Part shown: piece by piece, positions 15,389 through 24,116 of the stretch
Layout of the letters: each line of letters begins with the position of its first letter
Position numbering within the stretch: position 1 is the first letter of the stretch
Source of the DNA: OMOG01 sp041485845
GTDB lineage: Bacteria; Acidobacteriota; Terriglobia; Bryobacterales; Bryobacteraceae
Direction: 5' to 3'
Assembly (NCBI GenBank): GCA_041485845.1
Contig: JBGPKH010000045.1
Span: forward strand, 1 to 24,776
DNA: 24,776 bases
Made by a program: the position numbers and the translations under genes
Notes under the pieces: generated by a model
What the model saw: only the letters and a program-made list of their open reading frames with translations
What the model was told of the DNA's origin: nothing
Databases searched by the model: none

Positions 15389-18300
15389 CTACCAAATGTA
15401 GCGCAGCACAAACTGCATCTGCCGCGGCGTACCAAGCTGGCTGCTCAGCTTCCCGAAGCTCGACGATGACAGCGTATTGGCACTCAGGCCCGATCCAGGA
15501 TCGAACCGCACCGAGTTCGTCAGGTTGTAGCTCTCCCAGCGGAACTGGACCTTGTGGTGCTCCGAGTACGGCATCGTGAAGTTCTTGTAGACGCCGCTGT
15601 CGATGTTGAACAACCCCTGGCCGCGAAGGTTGGTGCGGCCGCCGGACTCGCCTGCGAAGTCCTCCCGGAACGCCGCGAAGGCCGCCGCCGGATTCTGCCA
15701 CAGGTTGGGCCCGGCAATACCGGTTGCATTCCCCGTGCTGACGATTTCCGGAATGGGCTGGCCGTTGGGAGTCGCATTACCGCCGAGGTTCCAGTTGGTT
15801 GGCCAGCGCTGGCCGTTGGTCACGTTGAAGGGCAGACCGGACGTCTGCCGGTAGAGGCCGGTGATCTCCCAGCCGCCGACGAGCGCGTCGAGAATCCTGT
15901 TCACTCCGCCCCCGAAGCGCTTGCCGCGGCCGAAGGGGAGCTGGTAAACAAAGTTGGCGTTTACCGAGTGAGTGGTGTCGTAAGTCGACACACCCCGCAT
16001 CTGGCTGGGGTTGAACGTATTGATGACGAACCCGGAGTACGAGCCACCCTCGGTCGCCGAACCGAGGTCGATGGACTTCGACCAGGTGTAGTTCAGGTCG
16101 AACAGCAGGCCCCCGCTGAAGCGTTTCCGGATGGTCCACTGCATGGCGTGATAGTCGCCTTTGCCGATGGAGCTATTAGCCGAGAGCGCCGAGAACTGCG
16201 GGTTGAACATCATAAAGGGTCCTTGTACCCCGCAAGCCATCGTGTTAACGCGGCCGGCGGAGCTCAACACTGTCGTTTTACCGCAGTTGCCGGAGTTGTC
16301 GGCATTGTTCAGGGTGTTGGTGAAATCGCCGGGATTGCTGTTGGCTTTGATGCCCCGGGTCGGGTCGCCATGGTAGTCCAACCCCCAGATCTGGGTGGCG
16401 GTGAAGCCTCCCGTGGCGGCGCCCGCCCACATGTTTTCAAAGAACGGAATCTTGGGCAGATTGGCGATGGTGACCCCCTGGTAGTCCAGCATAGTCGCCA
16501 ATTGGGTTATGGCCGAATAGTAGTCCTGGCCGGATTTGGGATCGCGCATATCCACTGCTTCGGACAGGTCGCGTTGAATCAACGAATGCCGCGAGAGACG
16601 GCCGACGTAGGCGCCCTGGACGAAGATTCCATGGCCGAAGTCCCGGCCGATGCTGAAGTCCAGGTTGATGGTGTAAGGCGCCTTCAGTTGGTCGTCGACG
16701 CTGCTGGTGATGGCGAACGACCCGCTTCCGCTGGAAGGATACGTCACCGGCAGTCCGCCCTTCGGCGTAGGAGGCACAAGCTGGCTCGGGACGGTGAAGA
16801 AGGTGGTGAAGCGCGGCGCCTGGGCGGTGCTCAACGTGTTAGGAGGGTTGCTGAGCGAGCTGGAAAGACCGAACTGCGAACTGCTGAACTGTTGGGCCAG
16901 CGGCTGACCGATGAGGTCATAGTACATCCCGGCTCCCACACGAATCGAGGTCCTGCCAGGGCCGCCGAAGAGGAACCTCGAAAGCCCGCTATCCGCCTTA
17001 GGCGAATAGGCGATGCCGACACGCGGCGCCCAGTTGTGGTGGGACGGATAGATGGGTCTTCCGCCGGAAGCGTTGGCGGGGATAAACGTGATGGGAGTGA
17101 CACCGTTTTGCGAAAGCCCCTGGTCGGCAAGGTTCATGCGGGTGGCGAGCCAATCGGCGATGGGGATGTTGGTCGATGCCTGCTGGCCATTGGCCTCGTA
17201 CACCGTCGGTTCCAACGAGAACCGAAGACCCGCTGTGACGGTCAAGTTCCGCGTCACTTTCCACGCGTCCTGAGCGTACATCTCGCCCTCGTGGTTCACG
17301 AAGTTGCGTACGACTGGAGAGCCCGGGGGGATGACTGTTCCATCCACCTGATAGTTGTATCTGCCCGTCCCCTGAGCCTGTATGCCGAGCAAGGCCCCCA
17401 TCCCGTACTCGAAGCTTTGCAGATCGCCCGATGTGATGGAGAGGTTTCCCGTAAGATCGTTGCCCGAGCCCGTCAGCCAGGAGGGGTTCGAGCTGGAGCT
17501 GCTGTAGGAGTTGGAAAGGCTGGACGATTGGTTCGAAACCAGACGGACAATCGCGCCAAACCGGAAGTCGTGGGCGCCATGATTCAAGGAAAGGTCGTTG
17601 CCGATGGTGTGAACCGGAATGATGCGCGTGGTTCCGGTCGAGGTGCCGTAGGGAGTATCGATTCCCCGGAACCATTCGAAGGGGCTGGTCAGAACGCCTG
17701 TCGTCTGTTGGCCCACACGGGTGAAACCGTAGCGGAAAGTGTTCACCACCGAGGGGCTCAGCACGCCCGACCAGCCGCTGGCGAAGCCCTTATTGTTGGC
17801 AAGATTCACCGAGTTCGCCGGCAGCCCTGGGAACTGGGGAGTGCCGTTGGCCGAATCGTTCTGCAGGTTGCCGCGCCAGAACAGGGAGTGCTTGCCCGAG
17901 TCGTCCACCTTGTAATCCACCCTGACGATATAGGTGTTTTGATCCGATGCTACCGGCGCGTTGAAGCGGTAGCCGGTGGTGTTCAGCCCGTCGCCGCCCG
18001 TGGAATCGTTTCCGGCGGGCATGGTGTTCATGAGCTTGAGCCCCGCCGCACTGACCCCGATTCCGGCGGGATCGAGCTGCTTGATCTGGTCCGGGCCAAC
18101 CTGTTGGAGCACCTTGCTGGCATCGTGGAAAAGGAGGATTCCCTGTTGCATCGTGGCGCTCGGGACGGTGCGCGACACCGACGCCGCACTCCGGTCGCGC
18201 CGGCCCTCGTAGTTACCGAAAATGAAAAGCTTGTTCTTCTTGATCGGGCCGCCCAGCGAGGTGCCGAACAGGTTGGTCAGCAGAAAAGGGATCTTCACGC

Positions 18301-19126
18301 CGGCACGGTTATTGAAGAAGCTGTTGGCCGCGGTTTCGGTGCCACGGCGGTATTCGTATAGCGAACCATGGAAGTCGTTGGTGCCGGATTTGGTCACCAG
18401 CGCAACATCGGCGCCGGAGCCGCGCCCGGTGGCCGCGTCGCCATTGGTCGTCACGCTGCGAAACTCCTCCACCGAATCGGGCGTGACCCGAAGCACCGTG
18501 GTGAAAGCCGTGCGCGCGTTTTGATCGTTCACGTCCGCGCCGTCCAGCGTGACGTTGGCCTGATCGGATTTGCCGCCGTTCACCGAACCGCTGCGGGAGT
18601 CCAGGTTGTTGGCGCCGTTGGCGCCCTGGCCGGGCGAGCCGAAGATCGTCACGCCAGGCTGGGACGCCAGCAATCCCACGATGTTGCGCGCGTACATGGG
18701 AAGCTCGACGATGGCTTGGCTGGTCATCACGTTGCCCAGCGAAGCGTCCGTGGTATTCACCTGGGTCGACGCCGCTTCCACGGTGATGGTGGTCGAAGTG
18801 GAGCCGAGTTTTTGGAACACCAGCGACACCGTGGCAGGCTCATTCACCAGCAGTTCGACCTCGTTGATCACCACATCAGTGAAGCCGGGAGTCTTTGCCG
18901 TGAGCTTATAGGTCCCGGGAGTCAACTGCGGCATGGTGTAGCGGCCCTGGCTGTCTGACGTGGCGGCGCGCTGCACGGCGGTTTGGACGTTGACGATGGT
19001 GATCGCCGCGTTGGGAATCACCGCTCCCGTCGGGTCCGTGACCGTTCCGTTGAGGGCAGTCGTCTGGCCGAACAGACTTGCCGCCAGAACGGCAAAAATG
19101 AGAAGACTCACAGGAAGCTTGTGCAT
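15389..19126 (-). CDS. TonB-dependent-receptor-like outer membrane protein with N-terminal carboxypeptidase-regulatory domain (Oar-like)
   Basis: 1245 residues. A signal peptide (KLPVSLLIFAVLAASLFGQ) is followed by a carboxypeptidase-regulatory-like beta-sandwich at about 22-105 (ALNGTVTDPTGAVIPNAAI, GRYTMPQLTPGTYKL). A plug-like region comes next, with VELPMYARNIVGLL, LDGADVNDQNAR and SVEEFRSVTTNGDA. A long beta-barrel fills the rest, with many NYTWSKS / FRYGF-type strands, and ends in the aromatic RYIW typical of outer-membrane barrels. I see no clear TonB box. The expected role is uptake or binding of large substrates (peptides, glycans) at the outer membrane. AAAGGGG lies 7 bases before the ATG. 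The divergent neighbour is an S9 peptidase; a decayed paralogue lies just downstream. Confidence 0.95.
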   Translation of the reverse strand: MHKLPVSLLIFAVLAASLFGQTTALNGTVTDPTGAVIPNAAITIVNVQTAVQRAATSDSQGRYTMPQLTPGTYKLTAKTPGFTDVVINEVELLVNEPATVSLVFQKLGSTSTTITVEAASTQVNTTDASLGNVMTSQAIVELPMYARNIVGLLASQPGVTIFGSPGQGANGANNLDSRSGSVNGGKSDQANVTLDGADVNDQNARTAFTTVLRVTPDSVEEFRSVTTNGDAATGRGSGADVALVTKSGTNDFHGSLYEYRRGTETAANSFFNNRAGVKIPFLLTNLFGTSLGGPIKKNKLFIFGNYEGRRDRSAASVSRTVPSATMQQGILLFHDASKVLQQVGPDQIKQLDPAGIGVSAAGLKLMNTMPAGNDSTGGDGLNTTGYRFNAPVASDQNTYIVRVDYKVDDSGKHSLFWRGNLQNDSANGTPQFPGLPANSVNLANNKGFASGWSGVLSPSVVNTFRYGFTRVGQQTTGVLTSPFEWFRGIDTPYGTSTGTTRIIPVHTIGNDLSLNHGAHDFRFGAIVRLVSNQSSSLSNSYSSSSSNPSWLTGSGNDLTGNLSITSGDLQSFEYGMGALLGIQAQGTGRYNYQVDGTVIPPGSPVVRNFVNHEGEMYAQDAWKVTRNLTVTAGLRFSLEPTVYEANGQQASTNIPIADWLATRMNLADQGLSQNGVTPITFIPANASGGRPIYPSHHNWAPRVGIAYSPKADSGLSRFLFGGPGRTSIRVGAGMYYDLIGQPLAQQFSSSQFGLSSSLSNPPNTLSTAQAPRFTTFFTVPSQLVPPTPKGGLPVTYPSSGSGSFAITSSVDDQLKAPYTINLDFSIGRDFGHGIFVQGAYVGRLSRHSLIQRDLSEAVDMRDPKSGQDYYSAITQLATMLDYQGVTIANLPKIPFFENMWAGAATGGFTATQIWGLDYHGDPTRGIKANSNPGDFTNTLNNADNSGNCGKTTVLSSAGRVNTMACGVQGPFMMFNPQFSALSANSSIGKGDYHAMQWTIRKRFSGGLLFDLNYTWSKSIDLGSATEGGSYSGFVINTFNPSQMRGVSTYDTTHSVNANFVYQLPFGRGKRFGGGVNRILDALVGGWEITGLYRQTSGLPFNVTNGQRWPTNWNLGGNATPNGQPIPEIVSTGNATGIAGPNLWQNPAAAFAAFREDFAGESGGRTNLRGQGLFNIDSGVYKNFTMPYSEHHKVQFRWESYNLTNSVRFDPGSGLSANTLSSSSFGKLSSQLGTPRQMQFVLRYIW

Positions 19127-19209
19127 GTTGTATCCCCTTTCACGAGTGCAGATAAAACCAACAACTCCGCCCAGTGCAAAATCCGCCTACCGTATGGTAT
19201 TTGATCTTG

Positions 19210-19237
19210 AGTATCACAATTCGCGCGGCCCTGTCAA
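19210..19237 (-). promoter_or_regulatory. Sigma-70-type promoter of the TonB-receptor-like gene
   Basis: On the minus strand a perfect TTGACA (19237-19232), a 16-base spacer, and GATACT (19215-19210; 4 of 6 to TATAAT). Transcription would start near 19203, leaving a leader of about 77 bases before the ATG at 19126. This is the best promoter in the window, though based on consensus alone. Confidence 0.5.
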
Positions 19238-19385
19238 TCGCTGTTGCCGGCTCGACGCAACAATTTGCAAATCGTCAGGGCGGATGGCTGCGGCTCGACT
19301 GAGGACGGAAGCTCGCTTCGCTCGGGGCTTTCTCCCTAACTCCCAACCCCCATCCCCAACCCCCGCTTTTGTTAAACTCACATCC

Positions 19386-21458
19386 ATGAGGAGCACCGAA
19401 CTGCGCAGTCTTGCTCTGCCTATCCTGCTGGCGGCGTTTCCGGTCTTTGCCCAGCCGCCCGCCAAGCGGCTGATCAAAATCGAAGACATGCACGCCTTCC
19501 ACGACGTTCGCGACGTGCATATCGCGCCCGATGGCAAGTGGGTGGCGTATACGGTCAACACCGTGGATGTGGCGGGCGACAAGAGCGACACCGACGTGTG
19601 GATGGCGAGTTGGGATGGCAAGCAGCAAGTGCGGCTCACCTCCAGCACGGAGAGCGAGAACGCTCCGCGTTGGAGTCCCGACGGGCGCTATCTCTCGTTC
19701 CTTTCCGGACGTCCCGGCAAGGCGCGCGGCACGCAAGTGTGGCTGCTCGACCGCACGGGCGGCGAGGCGCAGCAATTCACCGACGTGAAGGGCCGCATCT
19801 CGTCCTACGACTGGTCACCGGATTCCAAGAAACTCCTGCTGGTGATGGCCGATCGCGACCCGGGCGAGCCCGACGAACCCGCCGGCGGCGGTGGCCGCGG
19901 CGGCGCCAATGCTCCCGCGCCCAAACCCATCGTCATCGACCGCTACAAGTTCAAGCAGGATGTAGTCGGCTACCTGACGCAGCGGCCGCCGCGCCTGTAT
20001 CTCTACGACATGGCCACCAAGAAGGCCGAGGCGCTAACCGCCGAGAGCCTGGAAGCCGGTTCGCCGTCGTGGTCGCCCGACGGCAAGTGGATCGCATTCA
20101 TGGGCAAGGAGGGCAAGGACGCCGAGCGCTACAACACGTGGAACGTGTATGTGATCGAAGCGCGCGCCGGGGCCACACCACGAAAGATCACGCAGTATGA
20201 CGGCCAGCATTCGTCGGCATCGCGCGGAAGGCCGGAGTGGAGTCCCGACGGCACGCGCCTGGTCTACCTGCAAACTTCCGGCGCCAAGCTGAGCGCCTAC
20301 AACATGAGCCGGCTCGCCGTGGCGCCGGTGGCCGGGGGCGCTCCCAGGATTCTCGCCGAGAAACTCGACCGCGCGGCTACAGCGCCGCGCTTCACGCGCA
20401 ACGGCTCCTCGATTTTTTTTCTGGTGGCCGATGACCGCTGGGAATATCCCGCGACGGTTCCCGCGAACGGGGGCGAAGTCCGCAGGATGATCAAGGGACC
20501 GGGCGTAATTTCGAGCATCGAGCAGGGTAAAGACGGCCGTCTCGCGGTTCTGGCCGCCGGCGACACCAGCCACTCCGAAATTCAGGCGCTGGAAAACGAG
20601 GAACTGCGGCCGCTCACGCACCACAACGACGCTCTCATGGCCGAGTTGAAACTCGGTGTCACCGAAGAGTTCAGTTGCAAAGCCAAGGACGGCACCGAGG
20701 TCCACGGCCTGCTGACCAAGCCGCCGGACTACCAGGCCGGCCAAAAGTACCCGACCCTGCTGCGCATTCACGGCGGTCCCAACGGGCAGGATGCTCATTC
20801 GTTCAATTTCGAGCGGCAGTTCTTTGCAGCCAACGGATTCGTCGTGGTCAACGTGAATTATCGGGGCAGTTCCGGCCGCGGCGAGAAATACCAGACCGCG
20901 ATCTCTGCCGACTGGGGCAACAAAGAGGTGGTGGACTTGCAAGCTGCCATGGACCACGTGGTGGCGATCGGGCTGGCCGATCCCGACCGCCTGGGCGTGG
21001 GCGGCTGGAGCTACGGCGGCATCCTCACCGACGCCATCATTGCCAGGGACCATCGCTTCAAGGCTGCCACCAGCGGCGCCGGTACGGCGTTTCCGCTCGG
21101 GCTCTACGGAGTGGACCAGTACATCATGCAGTACGACGAAGAGATCGGCGCGCCCTGGAAGGTCGGGCTGGATCCGTGGATCCGGATTTCGTACGGCTTC
21201 CTGCACGCCGACCAGATCGCTACGCCCACGTTGTTCATGGGCGGCGAGAAGGACTTCAACGTGCCGCTGGCCGGCGGCGAGCAGATGTACCAGGCGCTGG
21301 CGAGTCTCGGCGTGCCCACGCAACTGGTGGTCTATCCCAACTCGAATCACGGCATCACGCGTCCCAGCTACCAGAAGGATCGCATGGAGCGCTACCTGGC
21401 CTGGTACGCAAAATACCTGAAGCGGCCGGCGGCTCCGGCGACCACGGCCGCCCAGTAG
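19386..21458 (+). CDS. Exported prolyl-oligopeptidase-family (S9) serine peptidase
   Basis: 690 residues from the ATG at 19386, chosen because a signal peptide (LRSLALPILLAAFPVFAQ) starts there; the frame is open far upstream but over non-coding sequence. The N-terminal propeller (about 25-420) has PD40-type turns (IAPDGKWVAY, WSPDGRYLSF, WSPDSKKLL, WSPDGKWIAF, WSPDGTRLVY). A Gly/Ala/Pro-rich insert near 158-180 (GGGGRGGANAPAP) interrupts it. The C-terminal alpha/beta-hydrolase has the triad Ser542 (GGWSYGG), Asp623 (GGEKDFNVP) and His655 (NSNHGI), with NYRGSSGRG ahead of it. It should cleave short peptides, as in acylaminoacyl- or dipeptidyl-peptidase relatives, outside the cytoplasm. It diverges from the TonB-receptor-like gene. 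No clear ribosome-binding site precedes the ATG. Confidence 0.94.
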   Translation: MRSTELRSLALPILLAAFPVFAQPPAKRLIKIEDMHAFHDVRDVHIAPDGKWVAYTVNTVDVAGDKSDTDVWMASWDGKQQVRLTSSTESENAPRWSPDGRYLSFLSGRPGKARGTQVWLLDRTGGEAQQFTDVKGRISSYDWSPDSKKLLLVMADRDPGEPDEPAGGGGRGGANAPAPKPIVIDRYKFKQDVVGYLTQRPPRLYLYDMATKKAEALTAESLEAGSPSWSPDGKWIAFMGKEGKDAERYNTWNVYVIEARAGATPRKITQYDGQHSSASRGRPEWSPDGTRLVYLQTSGAKLSAYNMSRLAVAPVAGGAPRILAEKLDRAATAPRFTRNGSSIFFLVADDRWEYPATVPANGGEVRRMIKGPGVISSIEQGKDGRLAVLAAGDTSHSEIQALENEELRPLTHHNDALMAELKLGVTEEFSCKAKDGTEVHGLLTKPPDYQAGQKYPTLLRIHGGPNGQDAHSFNFERQFFAANGFVVVNVNYRGSSGRGEKYQTAISADWGNKEVVDLQAAMDHVVAIGLADPDRLGVGGWSYGGILTDAIIARDHRFKAATSGAGTAFPLGLYGVDQYIMQYDEEIGAPWKVGLDPWIRISYGFLHADQIATPTLFMGGEKDFNVPLAGGEQMYQALASLGVPTQLVVYPNSNHGITRPSYQKDRMERYLAWYAKYLKRPAAPATTAAQ

Positions 21459-21478
21459 GACAGGCCTCCGGCCTGTCC
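21458..21478. repeat. Perfect 9-bp palindromic hairpin overlapping the stop of the S9 gene
   Basis: GGACAGGCC pairs perfectly with GGCCTGTCC around a TCC loop, beginning on the last base of the TAG stop. No U-tract follows. It may serve as a terminator or mRNA 3'-end protector, and it has the look of a dispersed intergenic palindrome. Confidence 0.6.
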
Positions 21479-21499
21479 GGTGCCCGGTGCTACGCTCAA

Positions 21500-21655
21500 G
21501 CTATGCGGACCGGCGCCTTCTTGATGATTGCCCCGCGGACGAATACGGACTACTCGGCCGGCCGGACCTGGTGTTTCCGTCAACCAAAACCCGCTATGTG
21601 GTGCCACGGGGATACGAATCGCGATGGGTGACGGCGGAAGCCGGCGAACGATGGC
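21500..21655 (+). pseudogene. Possible decayed vsr-like (short-patch repair endonuclease) remnant
   Basis: In one plus-strand frame the segment near 21547-21600 reads YGLLGRPDLVFPSTKTRYVV, close to the Vsr signature LPGRPDLVFP..+..VFV. In another frame about 21599-21648 reads WCHGDTNRDG, a stop, then RRKPANDGR, which recalls the Vsr stretch with HG...TN.DYW..K...N..R. Frame change and stop imply decay. The similarity is short and judged by eye, so chance is quite possible. Confidence 0.2.
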
Positions 21656-21659
21656 CGTC

Positions 21660-23003
21660 TCACTTCACAATGTCGATGCTGCCGTTCTGATTCATCAGGC
21701 GGAGCTCACAGCCGCCGGCGCCGATCCGGCCTCTCACCTCATCCCCCGAGATCTCTCCCAACACCGTCATGTCGGCGTCGGAGTGGATTCGGCCGAAGGA
21801 TGTCCTGGCGGTGACGTTGTAGCTGGCGCCGCTCGGAATCGCCACCCGGATTGGACCGAAGCTCGTGTGCAGGGAAATCGGCTGGCACTTCTGGCCGGCC
21901 TTCGCGTCCACCGTCACCGAGCCGTTCTGGTTTTCCACCGTGACCGGGCCGGCCGCGTCACTTACCGTAACTCCGTTGAATGAGGTCTTGGCATACACTT
22001 CGCCGCCGATGCCGCTGAGCCGGATGGAACTGTTGCCGGCGGTGACCCGTGCGCCCGCTTTGACACCGCGCAGCTCCACGCCGCCGAAGCTCGTCTCGAC
22101 GGTCGCGGAATCGCCGACCGTATCGCCGCTGATGGTCGAATTCGACGCGCGGACGGTAAGCGCTTTGCCAATGCGTGAAAAGCCGACCCGATTGAAGGTC
22201 GTGTGCAGATCGGCAGTCCCCGTGACTCCCGTGACGCGCACCTCGCCATTCTGATTCTGGACGATGACGTCGCTCTTGGCATCCGACACCGTGACTCCGC
22301 CGAACGAATTGGAGATCGTCGCCACACCGCCCACGTTGGCGACCTCGATTTCCCCGTTGTTGCTGTGGACCGTCACGCCGCGCCCCGCGTTCGTCACCCG
22401 CACGTTCCCGAAACGGTTGGTGATGTCCACGGCGCCGCTGATATCGTTGGCCGTCACCGCGCCGTTTCCGTTGCGAACCGAAAGGTCGCCATCGTTGGTG
22501 CGAACCTCTACGCTGCCGAACGAGTTCTCGATCTGGAGGCGGCCGCGTCCCCCGGAGAGGTAGACCGGGCCGTTGTTGTTGAAGATGGCGCCGGGCGCGC
22601 GCAGGTTAATGACGGTGACTGAGCCGAAGCGGTTGCGAACTTCCAGCGGCGCGGTCTCGGGAATCAGGATTTCATAATCCACTCCATAGGACAGGTTGCG
22701 GTTGTTGTAGTGGTTCGGATACTGGGTGCGAACCGACCCGCCGGCATCCACCACGATCTGGATCTGATCGCAAAAACTGCGTGCCTCGGAGGCGGTGGAC
22801 GCCGAGCAGCGGATGGCCGCCTGAATCTCGACCTCACCCTTGTTGTGCGTGCGGATGCTGATGGCGCCGAGCGAGTTCTCGACGCGGAAGCTCCGCCCGC
22901 CGGTGAGCGCGACCGTCTTGCGAAAGTCGCGCCGGTATTCCTCGCGCGCGTGCGCCGTCATGGCGCAGCAGCATATCAATAAGAGATTAATTCCGTTTCG
23001 CAT
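21660..23003 (-). CDS. DUF4097-family exported beta-solenoid protein with exact 36-residue repeats
   Basis: 447 residues with a signal peptide (GINLLLICCCAMTAHA). After an N-terminal part (SFRVENSLGAISIRTHNKGEVEI) and a short Cys-containing region, residues about 120-370 form a regular ladder. A phenylalanine in [RS]F[GN]xV recurs at 126, 162, 198, 234, 270, 306 and 342. The alternating turn ([NG]NG or NSS) recurs at 145, 181, 217, 253, 289, 325 and 361. Both series have a strict 36-residue period, so each repeat gives two beta rungs. The family is often called putative adhesin; its molecular role is unsettled. It is the last gene of a sigma/anti-sigma operon, and its ATG overlaps the anti-sigma stop by 17 bases. 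It likely acts at the cell envelope. Confidence 0.92.
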   Translation of the reverse strand: MRNGINLLLICCCAMTAHAREEYRRDFRKTVALTGGRSFRVENSLGAISIRTHNKGEVEIQAAIRCSASTASEARSFCDQIQIVVDAGGSVRTQYPNHYNNRNLSYGVDYEILIPETAPLEVRNRFGSVTVINLRAPGAIFNNNGPVYLSGGRGRLQIENSFGSVEVRTNDGDLSVRNGNGAVTANDISGAVDITNRFGNVRVTNAGRGVTVHSNNGEIEVANVGGVATISNSFGGVTVSDAKSDVIVQNQNGEVRVTGVTGTADLHTTFNRVGFSRIGKALTVRASNSTISGDTVGDSATVETSFGGVELRGVKAGARVTAGNSSIRLSGIGGEVYAKTSFNGVTVSDAAGPVTVENQNGSVTVDAKAGQKCQPISLHTSFGPIRVAIPSGASYNVTARTSFGRIHSDADMTVLGEISGDEVRGRIGAGGCELRLMNQNGSIDIVK

Positions 23004-23592
23004 TTTCTAGCCATTCCTGCAGAGTTTTCTGCTTCTCCCGATACAGCGATGCCAGTTGCGTCTGCAAATAAACGTTGTAGCGATTGTTCTCCACGTTGGC
23101 CCTGAGATCCGCGATGGCCGAATCGAGAAGCACCAGCTTCTCGCGATAGGCGGCTGCCAGCGGCGCGGGAGACTGCTGCAAGCTGTCTGCGGCGACCGCC
23201 GAGAGTCTCTCAATCGATCGCGCGTAGGCCGATTCCGACCGCTGCACTTCGTGCAGGGCGTCTTCCGTGAGAAAGTCGAGTCCCTGCTGCCTGCCGCGCC
23301 ACGGCAGCGACAGCGCCACCGCGAGCGTCACCACCGCGGCGGCGGCGAGCCCCCAGCGCCAGATCGGGATCGCCTTGCGCTGCGGCGCCGCGGCGGCCAG
23401 ATCGGCGCGAATCCGCGGCCACAGCGAAGGGCTGTCCCATTCCTCGTGAAGGCCCGGCGCCAGCCGCGAAATCTCCGACCACATGTACAGTTGTTCGCGA
23501 CACTGTTCGCACCGCTCGGCGTGCGCCCGCGCATCCGGCATGAGTTCCGGGGAGCGAAGCGCACGTTCCAGATCGTTGCATTGAAAAATCAT
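22987..23592 (-). CDS. Membrane-anchored zinc-finger anti-sigma factor-like protein
   Basis: 201 residues. The N-terminus has a ZAS-type zinc site H24-x3-C28-x2-C31 (HAERCEQC), with C5 as a possible fourth ligand. A cytoplasmic linker follows, then a single membrane segment at about 78-98 (WRWGLAAAAVVTLAVALSLPW). The exported part (100-201) is mostly charged helices that could form a coiled coil (SESAYARSIERLSAVAADSL, QLASLYREKQKTLQEWLENA). It should bind and hold the ECF sigma factor encoded just upstream. Its ATG overlaps the sigma stop as ATGA, a classic coupling arrangement. It could equally be a heavy-metal-resistance-like or adhesin-associated partner through its C-terminal part, but the gene order favours anti-sigma. 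Confidence 0.9.
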   Translation of the reverse strand: MIFQCNDLERALRSPELMPDARAHAERCEQCREQLYMWSEISRLAPGLHEEWDSPSLWPRIRADLAAAAPQRKAIPIWRWGLAAAAVVTLAVALSLPWRGRQQGLDFLTEDALHEVQRSESAYARSIERLSAVAADSLQQSPAPLAAAYREKLVLLDSAIADLRANVENNRYNVYLQTQLASLYREKQKTLQEWLENAKRN

Positions 23593-24116
23593 CGCCGCGC
23601 CTCCGTGAGCAGCCGTTTCAGTTCCTTCTTGGCTTCAAAGAGCCATGCCTTGGAGGTCCCTTCCGGCACCTCCAGGACCGACGCGATCTCCGCATGTCTC
23701 AACCCTTCGACCTCGAATAGCAGGAACACCATGCGGTGCCGCGGGTTGATCCGCCGGAGCGCATCCTGGAGGGTCACCCGCAGGGCTACCTGGCTGCCCG
23801 GCGCGGGGCGATCCTCGGAAGGCGGCTCGGCTTCCCGTTGCCGCTTGCGGCCGATGTCGTAACACACGTTGATCACGATCCGGCACAGCCATGTTCCGAT
23901 GCTCGATTGCCCGTGAAACCCGGCAATCACCCGATACAATTTCAGAAATGTTTCCTGGACGGCATCTTCGGCGTCCTGCCGGTTTCCGGCGATGTGGTAG
24001 GCGATACTCTTGAGGCGCGCGCCGTGCGTCTGGTAGAGATGTTCGAACGCACGGGCGTCCTGCCGCCGGCACGCCGCCAGCAAGTCCGCCTCGGAGGCAT
24101 AATCGGTGGAGTCCAT
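23589..24116 (-). CDS. ECF-family RNA polymerase sigma factor
   Basis: 175 residues from the ATG at 24116; a frame to 24170 adds 18 residues without family signal. Region 2 is clear (ARAFEHLYQTHGARLKSIAY, DAEDAVQETFLKLYR, GTWLCRIVINVCYD). Region 4 follows the linker (LQDALRRINPRHRMVFLLFE, GLRHAEIASVLEVPEGTSKAWLFEAKKEL). It directs RNA polymerase to a small regulon, probably including its own operon with the anti-sigma factor and the DUF4097 protein. I could not identify a convincing ECF-type (GGAAC-like) promoter upstream; one GGAAC occurs on the minus strand at about 24303-24307, without a matching -10. Confidence 0.95.
   Translation of the reverse strand: MDSTDYASEADLLAACRRQDARAFEHLYQTHGARLKSIAYHIAGNRQDAEDAVQETFLKLYRVIAGFHGQSSIGTWLCRIVINVCYDIGRKRQREAEPPSEDRPAPGSQVALRVTLQDALRRINPRHRMVFLLFEVEGLRHAEIASVLEVPEGTSKAWLFEAKKELKRLLTEARR

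Noticed and set aside
15554..18361. 935-residue plus-strand open frame opposite the TonB-receptor-like gene
   Set aside because: It lies fully antisense to a gene with a clear signal peptide, domains and a terminal aromatic barrel strand; its own product has no family signal and no ribosome-binding site. GC-rich codon bias explains the open frame.
20034..21350. 438-residue minus-strand open frame opposite the S9 peptidase
   Set aside because: Antisense to the catalytic domain of a well-supported gene; no recognisable domain.
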